Positions 51,414 through 59,419 of a stretch of DNA of 64,000 nt are shown here, piece by piece. A program made the translations under genes and the position numbers. Below the pieces are notes generated by a model. The model did not search any database. It was not told where the DNA came from and was given only the letters and a program-made list of their open reading frames with translations. The stretch comes from Thermoleophilia bacterium (GTDB taxonomy: Bacteria > Actinomycetota > Thermoleophilia > Gaiellales > Gaiellaceae): NCBI GenBank assembly GCA_020845695.1, contig JADLFG010000017.1:62001-126000 (forward strand), read 5' to 3'. Numbering within the stretch: position 1 is the stretch's first letter; each line of letters opens with the position of its first letter.

Positions 51414-53468
51414 ATGGGCGGGACCGTGACCGACTTCTTCCAGAACCACTCCGTGCTGTTCGCTCTCCTCGCCGCCGGCCTCAGCGTGGTCTGGGGCGTC
51501 GGCCTGACCGTGTGGCTCCTGAAGCTCCCGGCCGGCAGCTCCCGGATGCAGGAGATCTCGCGTGCCGTCCAGCAGGGCGCCGCCGCGTACCTGCGCCGCC
51601 AATACACGACGATCGCCGGCGTCGCCGTCGTGATCTTCCTCGGGATCGGCTTCTGGAACGACCTCGGCTGGGGCACCGCGGTCGGCTTCCTGATCGGTGC
51701 TGCCTTCTCCGCCGCGGCCGGCTTCGCCGGGATGAACGTGGCGGTGCGCGCGAACGTGCGCACCGCCGAGGCCGCGAAGGGCGGGATCAAGCCTGCGCTC
51801 CAGGTGGCGTTCCGGGCCGGCTCGGTCACCGGCCTCTTCGTCGTCGGGCTCGGCCTGCTCGGCGTCGCCGCGTACTACGGCATCCTCACGAGCTGGTTCG
51901 ACCGGAGCGCCCAGGACGCGACGCGCGACCTGATCGGTCTCGCCTTCGGCGGCTCGCTGATCTCCGTGTTCGCGCGGCTCGGCGGCGGTATCTTCACGAA
52001 GGCCGCCGACGTCGGCGCCGACCTCGTCGGCAAGATCGAGGCGGGCATCCCCGAGGACGACCCGCGCAACCCGGCCGTGATCGCGGACAACGTCGGCGAC
52101 AACGTCGGCGACTGCGCGGGCATGGCCGCCGACCTGTTCGAGACGTACGCCGTCACCGCCGTCGCCGTCATGTTCCTCGGGGCGGTCAACTTCCCCGCGA
52201 CCGGGATCGTCAGCTACCCGCTCGCGATCGGCGGCGTCGCGATCGTCGCCTCGATCATCGGCACGTTCTTCGCCCGGATCGGGCGCAGCGGCTCGATCAT
52301 GAACGCGCTCTACAAGAGCGTCGCCGTCGCCACCGTGCTCGCTGGGATCGGCTTCATCCCGATCACGCTGGCGTTCGACGGCGACGCGTTCGGCTTCTGG
52401 GAGCTCTACGGCTCCGCGCTGATCGGCCTCGGCGTCACGTTCGCGCTCGTCGGCATCACCGAGTACTACACGGGCAGCCGCTGGAATCCCGTCAAGTCGA
52501 TCTCGAAGGCCTCGACGACGGGCCACGCGACCAACATCATCGAGGGGCTCGCGGTGGGCATGCAGGCGACCGCGGCGCCCGTGATCGTGATCGCCGTCGC
52601 GATCGTGGCCGCGAACGAGGTCGCGGGACTCTTCGGCGTCGGGATCGCGGTGATGGCCCAGCTCGCGATGACCGGCCTGATCGTCGCCCTCGACGCCTAC
52701 GGGCCCGTCACGGACAACGCGGGCGGGATCGCGGAGATGGCCGAGCTCGACGAGTCCGTGCGCGGCGTCACCGACCCGCTCGATGCGGTCGGGAACACGA
52801 CGAAGGCGGTCACGAAGGGCTACGCGATCGGCTCGGCCGGGCTCGCGGCGCTCGTGCTGTTCGATGGGTTCACCTCCGAGCTCGACGACCGCGGCTTCAC
52901 CGTCTCGTTCTCGCTCTCGGACGCCTGGGTGATCGCCGGGCTGTTCATCGGCGGCCTGATGCCGTTCCTCTTCTCCTCGCTCGCGATGCAGGCCGTCGGC
53001 CGCGTCGGCGCCCAGGTCGTCCAGGAGGTGCGCAGGCAGTTTCGGGAGATCCCCGGCATCCTCGAGGGCACGGGTAAGCCGGAGTACGGGCACGCGGTCG
53101 ACATCGTCACCGGCGCCGCGATCAAGAACATGATGCTGCCGAGCGCGATCCCCGTCGCGTTCCCGATCGTCGTCGGGATCATCAAGCCGGAGATGCTCGG
53201 TGGGCTGCTGATCGGCACGATCGTGACCGGGATCTTCCTCGCGATCGCCATGACCTCGGGCGGCGGCGCCTGGGACAACGCGAAGAAGCTGATCGAGGAC
53301 GGAGCGTTCGGCGGCAAGGGCTCGGACGCCCACGCCGCGGCCGTCACCGGAGACACCGTCGGCGACCCCTACAAGGACACTGCCGGACCGGCGATCAACC
53401 CGATGATCAAGATCACGAACATCGTCGCGATCCTGATGATCCCGCTGATCGTCTCGATTCACGGCTAG
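51414..53468 (+). CDS. hppA: K+-independent membrane-bound proton-translocating pyrophosphatase
   Basis: 684 residues with about 16 membrane helices. It pumps protons using PPi hydrolysis. The catalytic loop [26 protein letters not shown] and the Lys/Asp-rich [21 protein letters not shown] near the C-terminus bind Mg-PPi (each quoted with its conserved acidic core). [16 protein letters not shown] has Lys where K+-dependent enzymes have Ala, which marks the K+-independent H+-pumping class. The start is uncertain: GTG 51402, ATG 51414 or GTG 51426. An AT-rich patch at 51316-51331 may hold its promoter. Confidence 0.96.
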   Translation: MGGTVTDFFQNHSVLFALLAAGLSVVWGVGLTVWLLKLPAGSSRMQEISRAVQQGAAAYLRRQYTTIAGVAVVIFLGIGFWNDLGWGTAVGFLIGAAFSAAAGFAGMNVAVRANVRTAEAAKGGIKPALQVAFRAGSVTGLFVVGLGLLGVAAYYGILTSWFDRSAQDATRDLIGLAFGGSLISVFARLGGGIFTKAADVGADLVGKIEAGIPEDDPRNPAVIADNVGDNVGDCAGMAADLFETYAVTAVAVMFLGAVNFPATGIVSYPLAIGGVAIVASIIGTFFARIGRSGSIMNALYKSVAVATVLAGIGFIPITLAFDGDAFGFWELYGSALIGLGVTFALVGITEYYTGSRWNPVKSISKASTTGHATNIIEGLAVGMQATAAPVIVIAVAIVAANEVAGLFGVGIAVMAQLAMTGLIVALDAYGPVTDNAGGIAEMAELDESVRGVTDPLDAVGNTTKAVTKGYAIGSAGLAALVLFDGFTSELDDRGFTVSFSLSDAWVIAGLFIGGLMPFLFSSLAMQAVGRVGAQVVQEVRRQFREIPGILEGTGKPEYGHAVDIVTGAAIKNMMLPSAIPVAFPIVVGIIKPEMLGGLLIGTIVTGIFLAIAMTSGGGAWDNAKKLIEDGAFGGKGSDAHAAAVTGDTVGDPYKDTAGPAINPMIKITNIVAILMIPLIVSIHG

Positions 53469-53484
53469 CTCCGGGCCCGGCTCG

Positions 53485-53760
53485 ATGGACGGCAAGGTCG
53501 GCGACACGATCCTGATGAGGGTCAAGAATCGGCGGATCGCCCCCGCCGCCCGTCAGGGCACGATCGAGGAGGTGCTCGGGCCCGGGCGCTTTCTCGTCCG
53601 CTGGGGCGACGGGCGGGCGACCACGGTCGCGGCGCTGCCCGACGCGTTCGAGATCGTCCCGGCCGGCAAGGCCGTGCCGAAGGCGAAGAAGGCGGCCTCC
53701 TGGCCGCCGGCACCGAAGCCGCCGGCGCTGCGCGGGGCGAAGAGGAAGAAGAAGGCCTGA
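53485..53760 (+). CDS. DUF1918 domain protein
   Basis: 91 residues. KVGDTILMRVKN, RQGTIEEVLG and FLVRWGDGRATTVAALPDAF form the small beta-barrel of DUF1918, which is nearly confined to actinobacteria. The tail is Lys/Ala/Pro-rich and ends RKKKA, suggesting nucleic-acid or membrane-surface contact. It lies 16 bp after hppA. Function is unknown. Confidence 0.85.
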   Translation: MDGKVGDTILMRVKNRRIAPAARQGTIEEVLGPGRFLVRWGDGRATTVAALPDAFEIVPAGKAVPKAKKAASWPPAPKPPALRGAKRKKKA

Positions 53761-53762
53761 GG

Positions 53763-53778
53763 GCCTGTCCGGACAGGC
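53763..53778. terminator. Perfect 16-bp palindrome after the DUF1918 gene
   Basis: GCCTGTCCGGACAGGC is fully self-complementary with no spacer and begins 2 bp after the stop codon. It may act as a terminator between hppA-DUF1918 and the downstream oxidoreductase, or bind a dimeric protein. Confidence 0.45.
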
Positions 53779-53813
53779 ACCGAGCGGCCGGCCCGGCCGT
53801 CTAAGGCTGCTGG

Positions 53814-53819
53814 TACCCT
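53814..53819 (+). promoter_or_regulatory. -10 element TACCCT, leaderless start
   Basis: TACCCT ends 6 nt before ATG 53826 of the molybdopterin oxidoreductase. Confidence 0.45.
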
Positions 53820-53825
53820 CCCGGC

Positions 53826-55925
53826 ATGGCGGCCACGGTGCGCGGTGCCTGCCCGCTCGACTGCCCGGACACGTGCTCCTGGCTCGTGACCGTCGAGGGC
53901 GGGCGCGCCGTCGCGCTGCGCGGCGACCGGGATCACCCGTTCACGCGGGGCGCGCTCTGCGGCAAGGTCAACCACTACCTCGACGGCCTCGACGCGGCTG
54001 ACCGGGTGCTCCAGCCGCTGCGGCGGATCGGAGCCAAGGGGGAGGGACGGTTCGAGCGGGTCTCCTGGGAGGAGGCGCTCGAGCTGGTCGCCGGCGGCCT
54101 GCGCGGCGCGATCGACCGGCACGGCCCCCAGTCGGTTCTCCCGTTCTACTTCGCGGGCACCATGGGCCTCGTCCAGGGCACCGTGATGGGGGAGCGGCTG
54201 TTCGGGGCGCTCGGCGCGTCCCGGCTCGGCCTGACCATCTGCACCGGCGCCGCCAGGGCCGCCGTGCGCGCCACGTTCGGAGGCTACGTCGGTCCCCACC
54301 CGGAGGACATGCCGCACGCGAAGCTCGTCATCCTCTGGGGCGCCAGCCTGCTGTCGACGAACGTCCACCAGTGGCGGCTCGTGCTCGAGGCGCGGGAACG
54401 GGGCGCCCGCGTGGTCACGATCGACCCGCTGCGGACCGACACCGCGAGGCGCTCGGACGAGCACCTCGCTCCCCTGCCGGGAACCGACGCGGCGCTCGCG
54501 CTCGGCCTGATGCGCGCCGTGCTCGACGCGGGCGCCGCCGACCGCGACTGGCTCGAGCGCCACACGATTGGCTGGCCCGAGCTGGAGGAGCGGCTCGGCG
54601 AGTGGCCGGTCGAGCGGGCTGCCCGCGTCTGCGGGCTCGAGGAGCGGGAGGTGCGGAGGCTCGGCGAGCGGCTCGCCGCGACCCGCCCGACGATGATCAG
54701 GCTCGGTCTCGGCCTCCAGCGTCACTCGGGCGGGGCGGCAGCCTACCGGGCGATCTGCGCGCTTCCCGCCGTCACGGGCGACTGGCGCCACGTCGGCGGC
54801 GGTGTGGTCACGCTCACCTCCGGGCAGCTGCTCGTCCAGGACCGCCTCGCGGCGGCGCCGCCCGACCTGCCCCGCCCGCCGGCTCGCACGGTCAACATGT
54901 CGCGCCTCGCCGAGGCGCTGACCGAGCTCGATGACCCGCCCGTGTCGGCGCTCGTCGTCTACGACTCGAATCCGGCCGCCACGTCCGCCGACCAGGTCCG
55001 GGTGCGCCGGGGGCTGGCTCGTGAGGATCTCTTCACGGTCGTGCTGGAGCAGCGCCTCACCGACACGACCGACTACGCGGACGTCGTCCTGCCCGCGACG
55101 ATGCAGCCGGAGCACGCGGATCTCCACGTCGGCTACGGGCACCACTACGTCGCCTGGAACGAGCCGGCCGTGGCCGCGGCCGGCGAGTGCCTCCCGAACG
55201 CCGAGATCTTCCGCCGGATCGCGGCCGCGCTCGGGCTCGGCCATCCGCGCCTGCGCGACTCCGACGTCGAGGTCGCCCGCCAACTGCTCGACACGCCCGA
55301 GTGCCGCACCGCCGGGATCACGCTCGAGCGGCTGCGGGAGCGTGGCTGGCTGCGGGCCGGGACAATCGAGCGGGGCACGGCCCCGTATGCGGACGGCGGC
55401 TTTCCGAATGCGTCCGGCAAGGTCGAGCTCGTCTCCGAGTCGCTTCGCGCCGCGGGCCACGATCCGCTCGTCGGCTACGTGCCGCCGGTCGAGATCGCGG
55501 ACGACGAGCTGGCCAGTCGCTACCCGCTCGTCCTCGTCTCGCCCGCGGGCCGGTTCATGACGAGCTCCTCGTTCGGCTCCCAGCCGTGGCATCGCCTGAA
55601 GAGCGGTCCGCCGCGGGTGCACCTGGATCCCGGGGACGCGGCTGTCCGAGGGATCGAGACCGGCGACGAGGTGCGGGTCGGTAACGACCGCGGCTCGTTC
55701 CTCGCCGAGGCGGTCGTCGACGACACGGCCCGCCCGGGCGTCGCCTGCACGCTCAAGGCGCCGTGGGCGAAGCTCAGCCCCGGCGGCACGACCGTGAACG
55801 CGACCACGCCGGAGCGCGACTCGGATGCGGGCGGGGGACCCACCTACCACGACAACCGCGTCGAGGTCGTGCGCGTCCGGGCGCGGCGGCCGGCAGCACG
55901 CGAGGCCGAGGCCGCGGCCGTCTGA
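53826..55925 (+). CDS. Molybdopterin-dependent oxidoreductase (DMSO-reductase superfamily)
   Basis: 699 residues. The N-terminal GACPLDCPDTCSW plus LCGKVN gives a CxxxCxxxC...C [4Fe-4S] site. The Mo/W-bisMGD domains follow (FYFAGTMG, LVILWGASLLSTNVHQW, LGLGLQRHSGG, VYDSNPAATSAD). The C-terminal beta-barrel dinucleotide domain is LVLVSPAGRFMTSSSFGSQ to GIETGDEVRVGNDRG. No Tat signal is present, so it is cytoplasmic. No electron-transfer or membrane subunit and no chaperone gene adjoins it. The substrate is unknown (formate dehydrogenase-H-like or an oxyanion reductase). Confidence 0.9.
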   Translation: MAATVRGACPLDCPDTCSWLVTVEGGRAVALRGDRDHPFTRGALCGKVNHYLDGLDAADRVLQPLRRIGAKGEGRFERVSWEEALELVAGGLRGAIDRHGPQSVLPFYFAGTMGLVQGTVMGERLFGALGASRLGLTICTGAARAAVRATFGGYVGPHPEDMPHAKLVILWGASLLSTNVHQWRLVLEARERGARVVTIDPLRTDTARRSDEHLAPLPGTDAALALGLMRAVLDAGAADRDWLERHTIGWPELEERLGEWPVERAARVCGLEEREVRRLGERLAATRPTMIRLGLGLQRHSGGAAAYRAICALPAVTGDWRHVGGGVVTLTSGQLLVQDRLAAAPPDLPRPPARTVNMSRLAEALTELDDPPVSALVVYDSNPAATSADQVRVRRGLAREDLFTVVLEQRLTDTTDYADVVLPATMQPEHADLHVGYGHHYVAWNEPAVAAAGECLPNAEIFRRIAAALGLGHPRLRDSDVEVARQLLDTPECRTAGITLERLRERGWLRAGTIERGTAPYADGGFPNASGKVELVSESLRAAGHDPLVGYVPPVEIADDELASRYPLVLVSPAGRFMTSSSFGSQPWHRLKSGPPRVHLDPGDAAVRGIETGDEVRVGNDRGSFLAEAVVDDTARPGVACTLKAPWAKLSPGGTTVNATTPERDSDAGGGPTYHDNRVEVVRVRARRPAAREAEAAAV

Positions 55926-55926
55926 G

Positions 55927-56148
55927 CTAGCTCCGCCGGCGCACCTGAGGTCCCTGGCTGCCCAGCGCGGCGTACGCGAGCGCTTGGAGCGACTCGTTCA
56001 GGGTCTTCAGCTCGTGCGCGATCCGAAGCAGCGCCTCCGCCGAGTCGAGCCGTGAGTTGAGGACGTGCACCTCGTGGCAGAGCAGATCGAGCCGCTCGAG
56101 GATCGCATCGAGCTGGCGGTCGTCGAGGTGCTGGCGCGGCTCGGTCAC
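55927..56148 (-). CDS. Small coiled-coil protein of unknown function
   Basis: 73 residues. The heptad-like sequence DAILERLDLLCHEVHVLNSR and LLRIAHELKTLNESLQALAY predicts a helical coiled coil; the tail QVRRRS is basic. GTG 56148 has only a weak CAGG upstream. It is convergent with the molybdopterin gene, with one base between the two stop codons, and downstream of the HAD and VanZ-like genes. No family is recognised. Confidence 0.55.
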   Translation of the reverse strand: MTEPRQHLDDRQLDAILERLDLLCHEVHVLNSRLDSAEALLRIAHELKTLNESLQALAYAALGSQGPQVRRRS

Positions 56149-56165
56149 CTGTCTGATCGTACGCG

Positions 56166-56648
56166 CTACCCGGCCGCGAGAGCGACCAGCTCAGCGGCGC
56201 TCGCGGCGACGGCGGCGCCGGCGCCGAGCCGCCCGAGCAGCCGCTCGCGGGCACCGCGGCCCGTCTCGAGCGTGTCGACCCGGCGGGCCGCCCCGAGCTG
56301 CGCGAGCGCGACCCGGGCGAGCTCCTCCGGCGCGTCCGTGAAGACGCCGACGCGCCAGCCGGCGGCTGCGAGCCGGCGGAGCGCCGCGCTCGCGGCTCCG
56401 CTCGGGCGCAGGTACACGGGGGCGTGATCCTCCGCGAACCGCTCGAGCGCGGAGCGCCAATCGCCGATGCCGGCGGACGCCCAGCCGTCGAGGGCATCGG
56501 CGGCGGCGGCACGGTCGGCGGGGAGGCTGCCGACGTCGAGCTCCGCGATCGAGCGGAACCGCCGGGCCGCGTCCTCGAGGAACGCCTGCCAGAGGGCGCG
56601 CGTGTCCCCGAGCGCCCCGTCGAGGTCGATCGCGACGGCCCTCGTCAT
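56166..56648 (-). CDS. HAD-superfamily hydrolase, short
   Basis: 160 residues. AVAIDLDGALGDT is HAD motif I (nucleophile Asp and acid/base Asp); GWRVGVFTDAPEE is motif II (Thr). A conserved Arg/Lys motif III and acidic motif IV are weak: only RLLGRLGAGAAVAASAAELVAL follows, lacking the usual DD. It may be a divergent phosphatase or a non-catalytic member. ATG 56648 overlaps the VanZ-like stop (ATGA). Confidence 0.7.
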   Translation of the reverse strand: MTRAVAIDLDGALGDTRALWQAFLEDAARRFRSIAELDVGSLPADRAAAADALDGWASAGIGDWRSALERFAEDHAPVYLRPSGAASAALRRLAAAGWRVGVFTDAPEELARVALAQLGAARRVDTLETGRGARERLLGRLGAGAAVAASAAELVALAAG

Positions 56649-56998
56649 CGCCGGCGCCGCCAGAGGAAGAGCACCGCCACCCCGATCAGCGCGCCCGCGG
56701 TGTCGACCGCCCAGTCCAGCGCGGCCGCCTGGCGACCCGGGACGAACGCCTGGTGCAGCTCGTCGGTGGCCGCGTACGCCGACGCGGCGGCGACGGCGAG
56801 CGGCGAGCGGCCGAGCGCCCGCCAGAGCAGGGCAGCCAGGATCGCGAACTCGGTGGCGTGCGCGAGCTTGCGCAGCACGAGATCCCAGACGCCGAGACCG
56901 GTGCCGAGGCTGGGGATCGACGAGAACGCGAAGATCACGGCCGCCCACGTGAGCACGGGCAGCCAGAGGCGCGCGCGGCTGCGGGCGACGGTGACCAT
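56645..56998 (-). CDS. VanZ-like membrane protein
   Basis: 117 residues with three to four membrane helices. IFAFSSIPSL, RKLAHATEFAILAALLWRAL, ATDELHQAFVPGRQAAALDWAVDTAGALIGV match the VanZ signature (H-x-x-E-F and DELHQ...R...DxxxD, with its breaks). VanZ relatives bind or modify cell-surface polymers and give low teicoplanin resistance; the role here is not known. ATG 56998 has TAGGAG directly upstream. Confidence 0.82.
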   Translation of the reverse strand: MVTVARSRARLWLPVLTWAAVIFAFSSIPSLGTGLGVWDLVLRKLAHATEFAILAALLWRALGRSPLAVAAASAYAATDELHQAFVPGRQAAALDWAVDTAGALIGVAVLFLWRRRR

Positions 56999-57043
56999 CT
57001 CCTAATCGTACGGACGCGGCCGGCCCGGCTTCCCCGGGGGTGC

Positions 57044-57049
57044 TAACCT
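57044..57049 (+). promoter_or_regulatory. -10 element TAACCT for the cobalamin operon
   Basis: TAACCT lies ~7 nt before the first bases of the cobalamin riboswitch, so transcription should begin near 57056 and include the whole aptamer. Confidence 0.5.
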
Positions 57050-57055
57050 CCCGGA

Positions 57056-57212
57056 TGACAACCGCATAGGGCGAGCGGTCCAGGGAAGCCGGTGCAAGTC
57101 CGGCGCGGTCCCGCCGCTGTGAGGGGAGATGCCCGTCCGCCGAGGTGCCACTGGCCGAGTGCCGGGAAGGCGGCGGAGGGGGGAGCCCCGAGCCAGAAGA
57201 CCTGTCGCGCGC
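57056..57212 (+). ncRNA. Cobalamin riboswitch
   Basis: The conserved B12 box is clear: AAGCCGGTGCAAGTCCGGCG (57086-57105) followed by CGGTCCCGCCGCTGTGA. The downstream half has GCCGAGTGCCGGGAAGGC and GAGCCAGAAGACCTGTCG, matching the GAGCCAGGAGACCTGC element of class I aptamers. A CCCCTCGAGGAAGGAGG stretch (57224-57241) lets CCTC pair with the GAGG of the ribosome site, a likely translational switch. It precedes the DUF4430/ECF operon and predicts repression by adenosyl- or methylcobalamin. Confidence 0.95.
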
Positions 57213-57245
57213 CCCGCACCCGTTCCCCTCGAGGAAGGAGGAAAT

Positions 57246-57896
57246 GTGCTCCGGCGCACCACTCTCGTAGCTCTCCTCTCCGCTCTCGCGGTCGCGCTCG
57301 CGGCACCCGCGGGCGCGCTCGCGCTCACCGTGCACGTCCGGGTCGAGGGCCCGCTGGGCACCCACTTCGGCGCCCGCCAGCCGCTCGTGACGCCGTTCAC
57401 GGGGACGCTCGCCGGCGACGGCGGCGAGGTCGAGCTCGCGGAGCCGACCGCCCTCGGGGCGCTCGAAGCGGCCAGCAGCGCGGGCGACTTCTACTACCAC
57501 CTGAGCGTCGCGTCGTTCGGCCCCTACGTCACCCAGGTCGGGCGAACCGCCGGGGAGGGATTCAGCGGCTGGGTCTACAAGGTCAACGGGGTCTCGCCCC
57601 CGGTCGGCGCGGACGCGTACGTGCTCGAGCGGGGCGACGAGGTGCTCTGGTACTACGCCACCTTCGGCGACGCCGGCGGCCCCCCGACGCTCGACCTCGA
57701 TCGGGTCGCGCGCGGTTGCTACCGCGCCTACAAGACGAACGACCTCGGTGAGCGCAGCTTCGCGCGCGCGGTGACGTTCCTCCTCGACGGACGCGCGGTC
57801 GCCTCGAAGGGCGGGCGGCTCTGCCCGACCGGGCATTGGCACACGCTGCGGGCGACGAAGGACGGCTTCATCCGCTCCGAGGTGGTCGCGCGCTAG
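57246..57896 (+). CDS. Exported DUF4430 (transcobalamin-like C-terminal) protein
   Basis: 216 residues. Signal peptide ending GALA near residue 26. Residues ~28-130 contain the DUF4430 pattern: LTVHVRVEGPLGTHF, ALGALEAASSAGDFYYHLSV, FSGWVYKVNGVSPPVGADAYVL and DEVLWYYATFG. In animals this domain closes over cobalamin in transcobalamin and intrinsic factor. The C-terminal ~80 residues (GCYRAYKTNDLGERSFARAV, GRLCPTGHWHTLRAT) look like a surface-exposed domain with one disulfide. GTG 57246 follows AAGGAGG. It is the first gene behind the cobalamin riboswitch. Confidence 0.85.
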   Translation: MLRRTTLVALLSALAVALAAPAGALALTVHVRVEGPLGTHFGARQPLVTPFTGTLAGDGGEVELAEPTALGALEAASSAGDFYYHLSVASFGPYVTQVGRTAGEGFSGWVYKVNGVSPPVGADAYVLERGDEVLWYYATFGDAGGPPTLDLDRVARGCYRAYKTNDLGERSFARAVTFLLDGRAVASKGGRLCPTGHWHTLRATKDGFIRSEVVAR

Positions 57897-57905
57897 GAGG
57901 CGTCG

Positions 57906-58718
57906 ATGCGCAGGCACGCGCTCGCGGTACTCGCGCTCGCGTTCGCCCTCTCCGGCTGCGGCGGCCCCGCCGGCGCCGGGGAGGGCGGCGACCGCCCCGA
58001 CGGGGCCGCTGCCGAGCCGAGTGGCGACGCGACCGCGGCCGTCGCCCCCGAGTCGGCAGGGGACGAGCGCCAGGCGAGCCTGTGGATCACGCGCGACCGC
58101 GGCGAGAAGCTGATCCTGACGCGGGACGTGCCGCCGGGCCTGACTGTGCTCCAGGCGCTCGACCGGGTCGCCGAGATCGAGACCCGCTACGGAGGGCGCT
58201 TCGTCCAGTCGATCGAGGGAATCGGGGGCAGCCTCTCCGCGCAGCGCGACTGGTTCTTCTTCGTCAACGGGATCGAGCCGGACGTCGGCGCGGCCGAGAT
58301 CGTGCTCGGCCCGGGCGACGTGGCCTGGTGGGACTTCCGAAGCTGGGACGAGACGATGCGGGAACCGGTGGTCGTCGGCGCCTTCCCCGAGCCGTTCCTG
58401 CACGGCTTCGACGGCCGGCGGCGGCCGTGGGCCGTCAAGGCCCCGGCCGGGATCGACACCGCGGCGCTCGAGGCCGTGCTCGGCCCGCCCGGCGGGGACG
58501 GCAAGCCGAGCCGCTTCGTGGTCGAGGTCCGCGACGGCGCGACGGGTGCGCTCCTGACCGCGACGCGCGGCGATGCCAACGACGCACCGGTCGAGTTCCT
58601 CCTCGAGGGCTCGGGGCCGGCGGTGCAGGCCGCGCTCGACGCGCTCGCGGCCGACCCGGCGATCGTTCGCTACCGGTACACGGCCCGCTTCGACGGGCGC
58701 GGCAACGTGGTCGGATGA
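57906..58718 (+). CDS. DUF4430 lipoprotein
   Basis: 270 residues. Lipobox ALSGCGG (Cys near 18) anchors it to the outer face of the membrane, followed by a flexible Gly/Ala/Asp linker to ~55. DUF4430 occupies ~60-150: LILTRDVPPGLTVLQALDRV, IEGIGGSLSAQRDWFFFVNG and VWW-type GDVAWWDFRSW. A second alpha/beta region (~160-270; FVVEVRDGATGALLTAT) follows. It probably receives cobalamin and delivers it to the ECF transporter encoded immediately downstream (4-bp overlap with ecfT). Confidence 0.87.
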   Translation: MRRHALAVLALAFALSGCGGPAGAGEGGDRPDGAAAEPSGDATAAVAPESAGDERQASLWITRDRGEKLILTRDVPPGLTVLQALDRVAEIETRYGGRFVQSIEGIGGSLSAQRDWFFFVNGIEPDVGAAEIVLGPGDVAWWDFRSWDETMREPVVVGAFPEPFLHGFDGRRRPWAVKAPAGIDTAALEAVLGPPGGDGKPSRFVVEVRDGATGALLTATRGDANDAPVEFLLEGSGPAVQAALDALAADPAIVRYRYTARFDGRGNVVG

Positions 58719-59419
58719 GGCTCGCGACCGTCCCCGCCGCGCTCCTCCTGGCCGCGCTCGCCGCGGCGGCGCTGCTCGCCGACCACCTCGCCTCCACTGC
58801 TGCGATCACCGCGCTCCTGCTCTCGGTCGTGCTGCGGGCGCCCGTGCGGCGCAAGCGGCTCTACCTGCTCGGAGCGCTCCTATCCGGTGCCGGGGTCGTT
58901 GCCGTCTGGCCGTTCGTCGCCGTCGTCGGCGACGACGTGCTCTGGCGCGGTCCGACGGTGCCCGTGCTGGGCACGATCGACGTGACGACGGAGGAGCTCG
59001 CCGCCGGTGCCCTCGCCGGGCTACGGCTGGCGGGTGTCGCGCTCGCGTTCGCCGCCTACGCGCTCCTGCTCGATCACGACCGCCTGCTCGCGTCGCTCGG
59101 TTTCGCTCGCCGCTCGGCGTTCGCGGCCGTGCTCGCGACGCGGCTCGTCCCCACGCTTGAGCGGGATGCCGCCGCCCTGGCCGAGACGGTGCGCGGGCGG
59201 GGCATCGTGCTGGACGGGCTGCGCGGCCGCGCCATGCTCGTCTCGCCGCTCGTCTCCGGCTCGCTCGAGCGGGCGCTGAACCTGGCGGAGGCGATGGAGG
59301 CTCGCGGCTTCGGCCGGCCCGGGCGCACGAGAGCGCCCAGGCCAGCGTGGCGGGCAATCGACCGTGCCGCCGTGGTGGCGGCTGTCATGGTCGTCGCGGC
59401 GGGTGCGCTGTGGCTCTAG
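58715..59419 (+). CDS. ecfT: ECF transporter T component (transmembrane coupling protein)
   Basis: 234 residues with about five membrane helices and the EcfT coupling motif AMEARGFGRPG (ARG) near residue 200, which contacts the ATPase grooves; the related ETVRGRGIVLDG lies earlier. T components connect the substrate-binding S protein to the ATPases. ATG 58715 overlaps the upstream stop (ATGA) and the stop overlaps the ATPase gene by 10 bp. Confidence 0.92.
   Translation: MRLATVPAALLLAALAAAALLADHLASTAAITALLLSVVLRAPVRRKRLYLLGALLSGAGVVAVWPFVAVVGDDVLWRGPTVPVLGTIDVTTEELAAGALAGLRLAGVALAFAAYALLLDHDRLLASLGFARRSAFAAVLATRLVPTLERDAAALAETVRGRGIVLDGLRGRAMLVSPLVSGSLERALNLAEAMEARGFGRPGRTRAPRPAWRAIDRAAVVAAVMVVAAGALWL

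Noticed and set aside
51084..53525. An 813-codon frame antisense to the pyrophosphatase
   Set aside because: Asp/Arg/Val-rich shadow of the conserved membrane-protein gene; no start signal or known family.
53553..55850. A 765-codon frame antisense to the molybdopterin oxidoreductase
   Set aside because: Composition and coverage match a codon-bias shadow; the sense gene has all family motifs.
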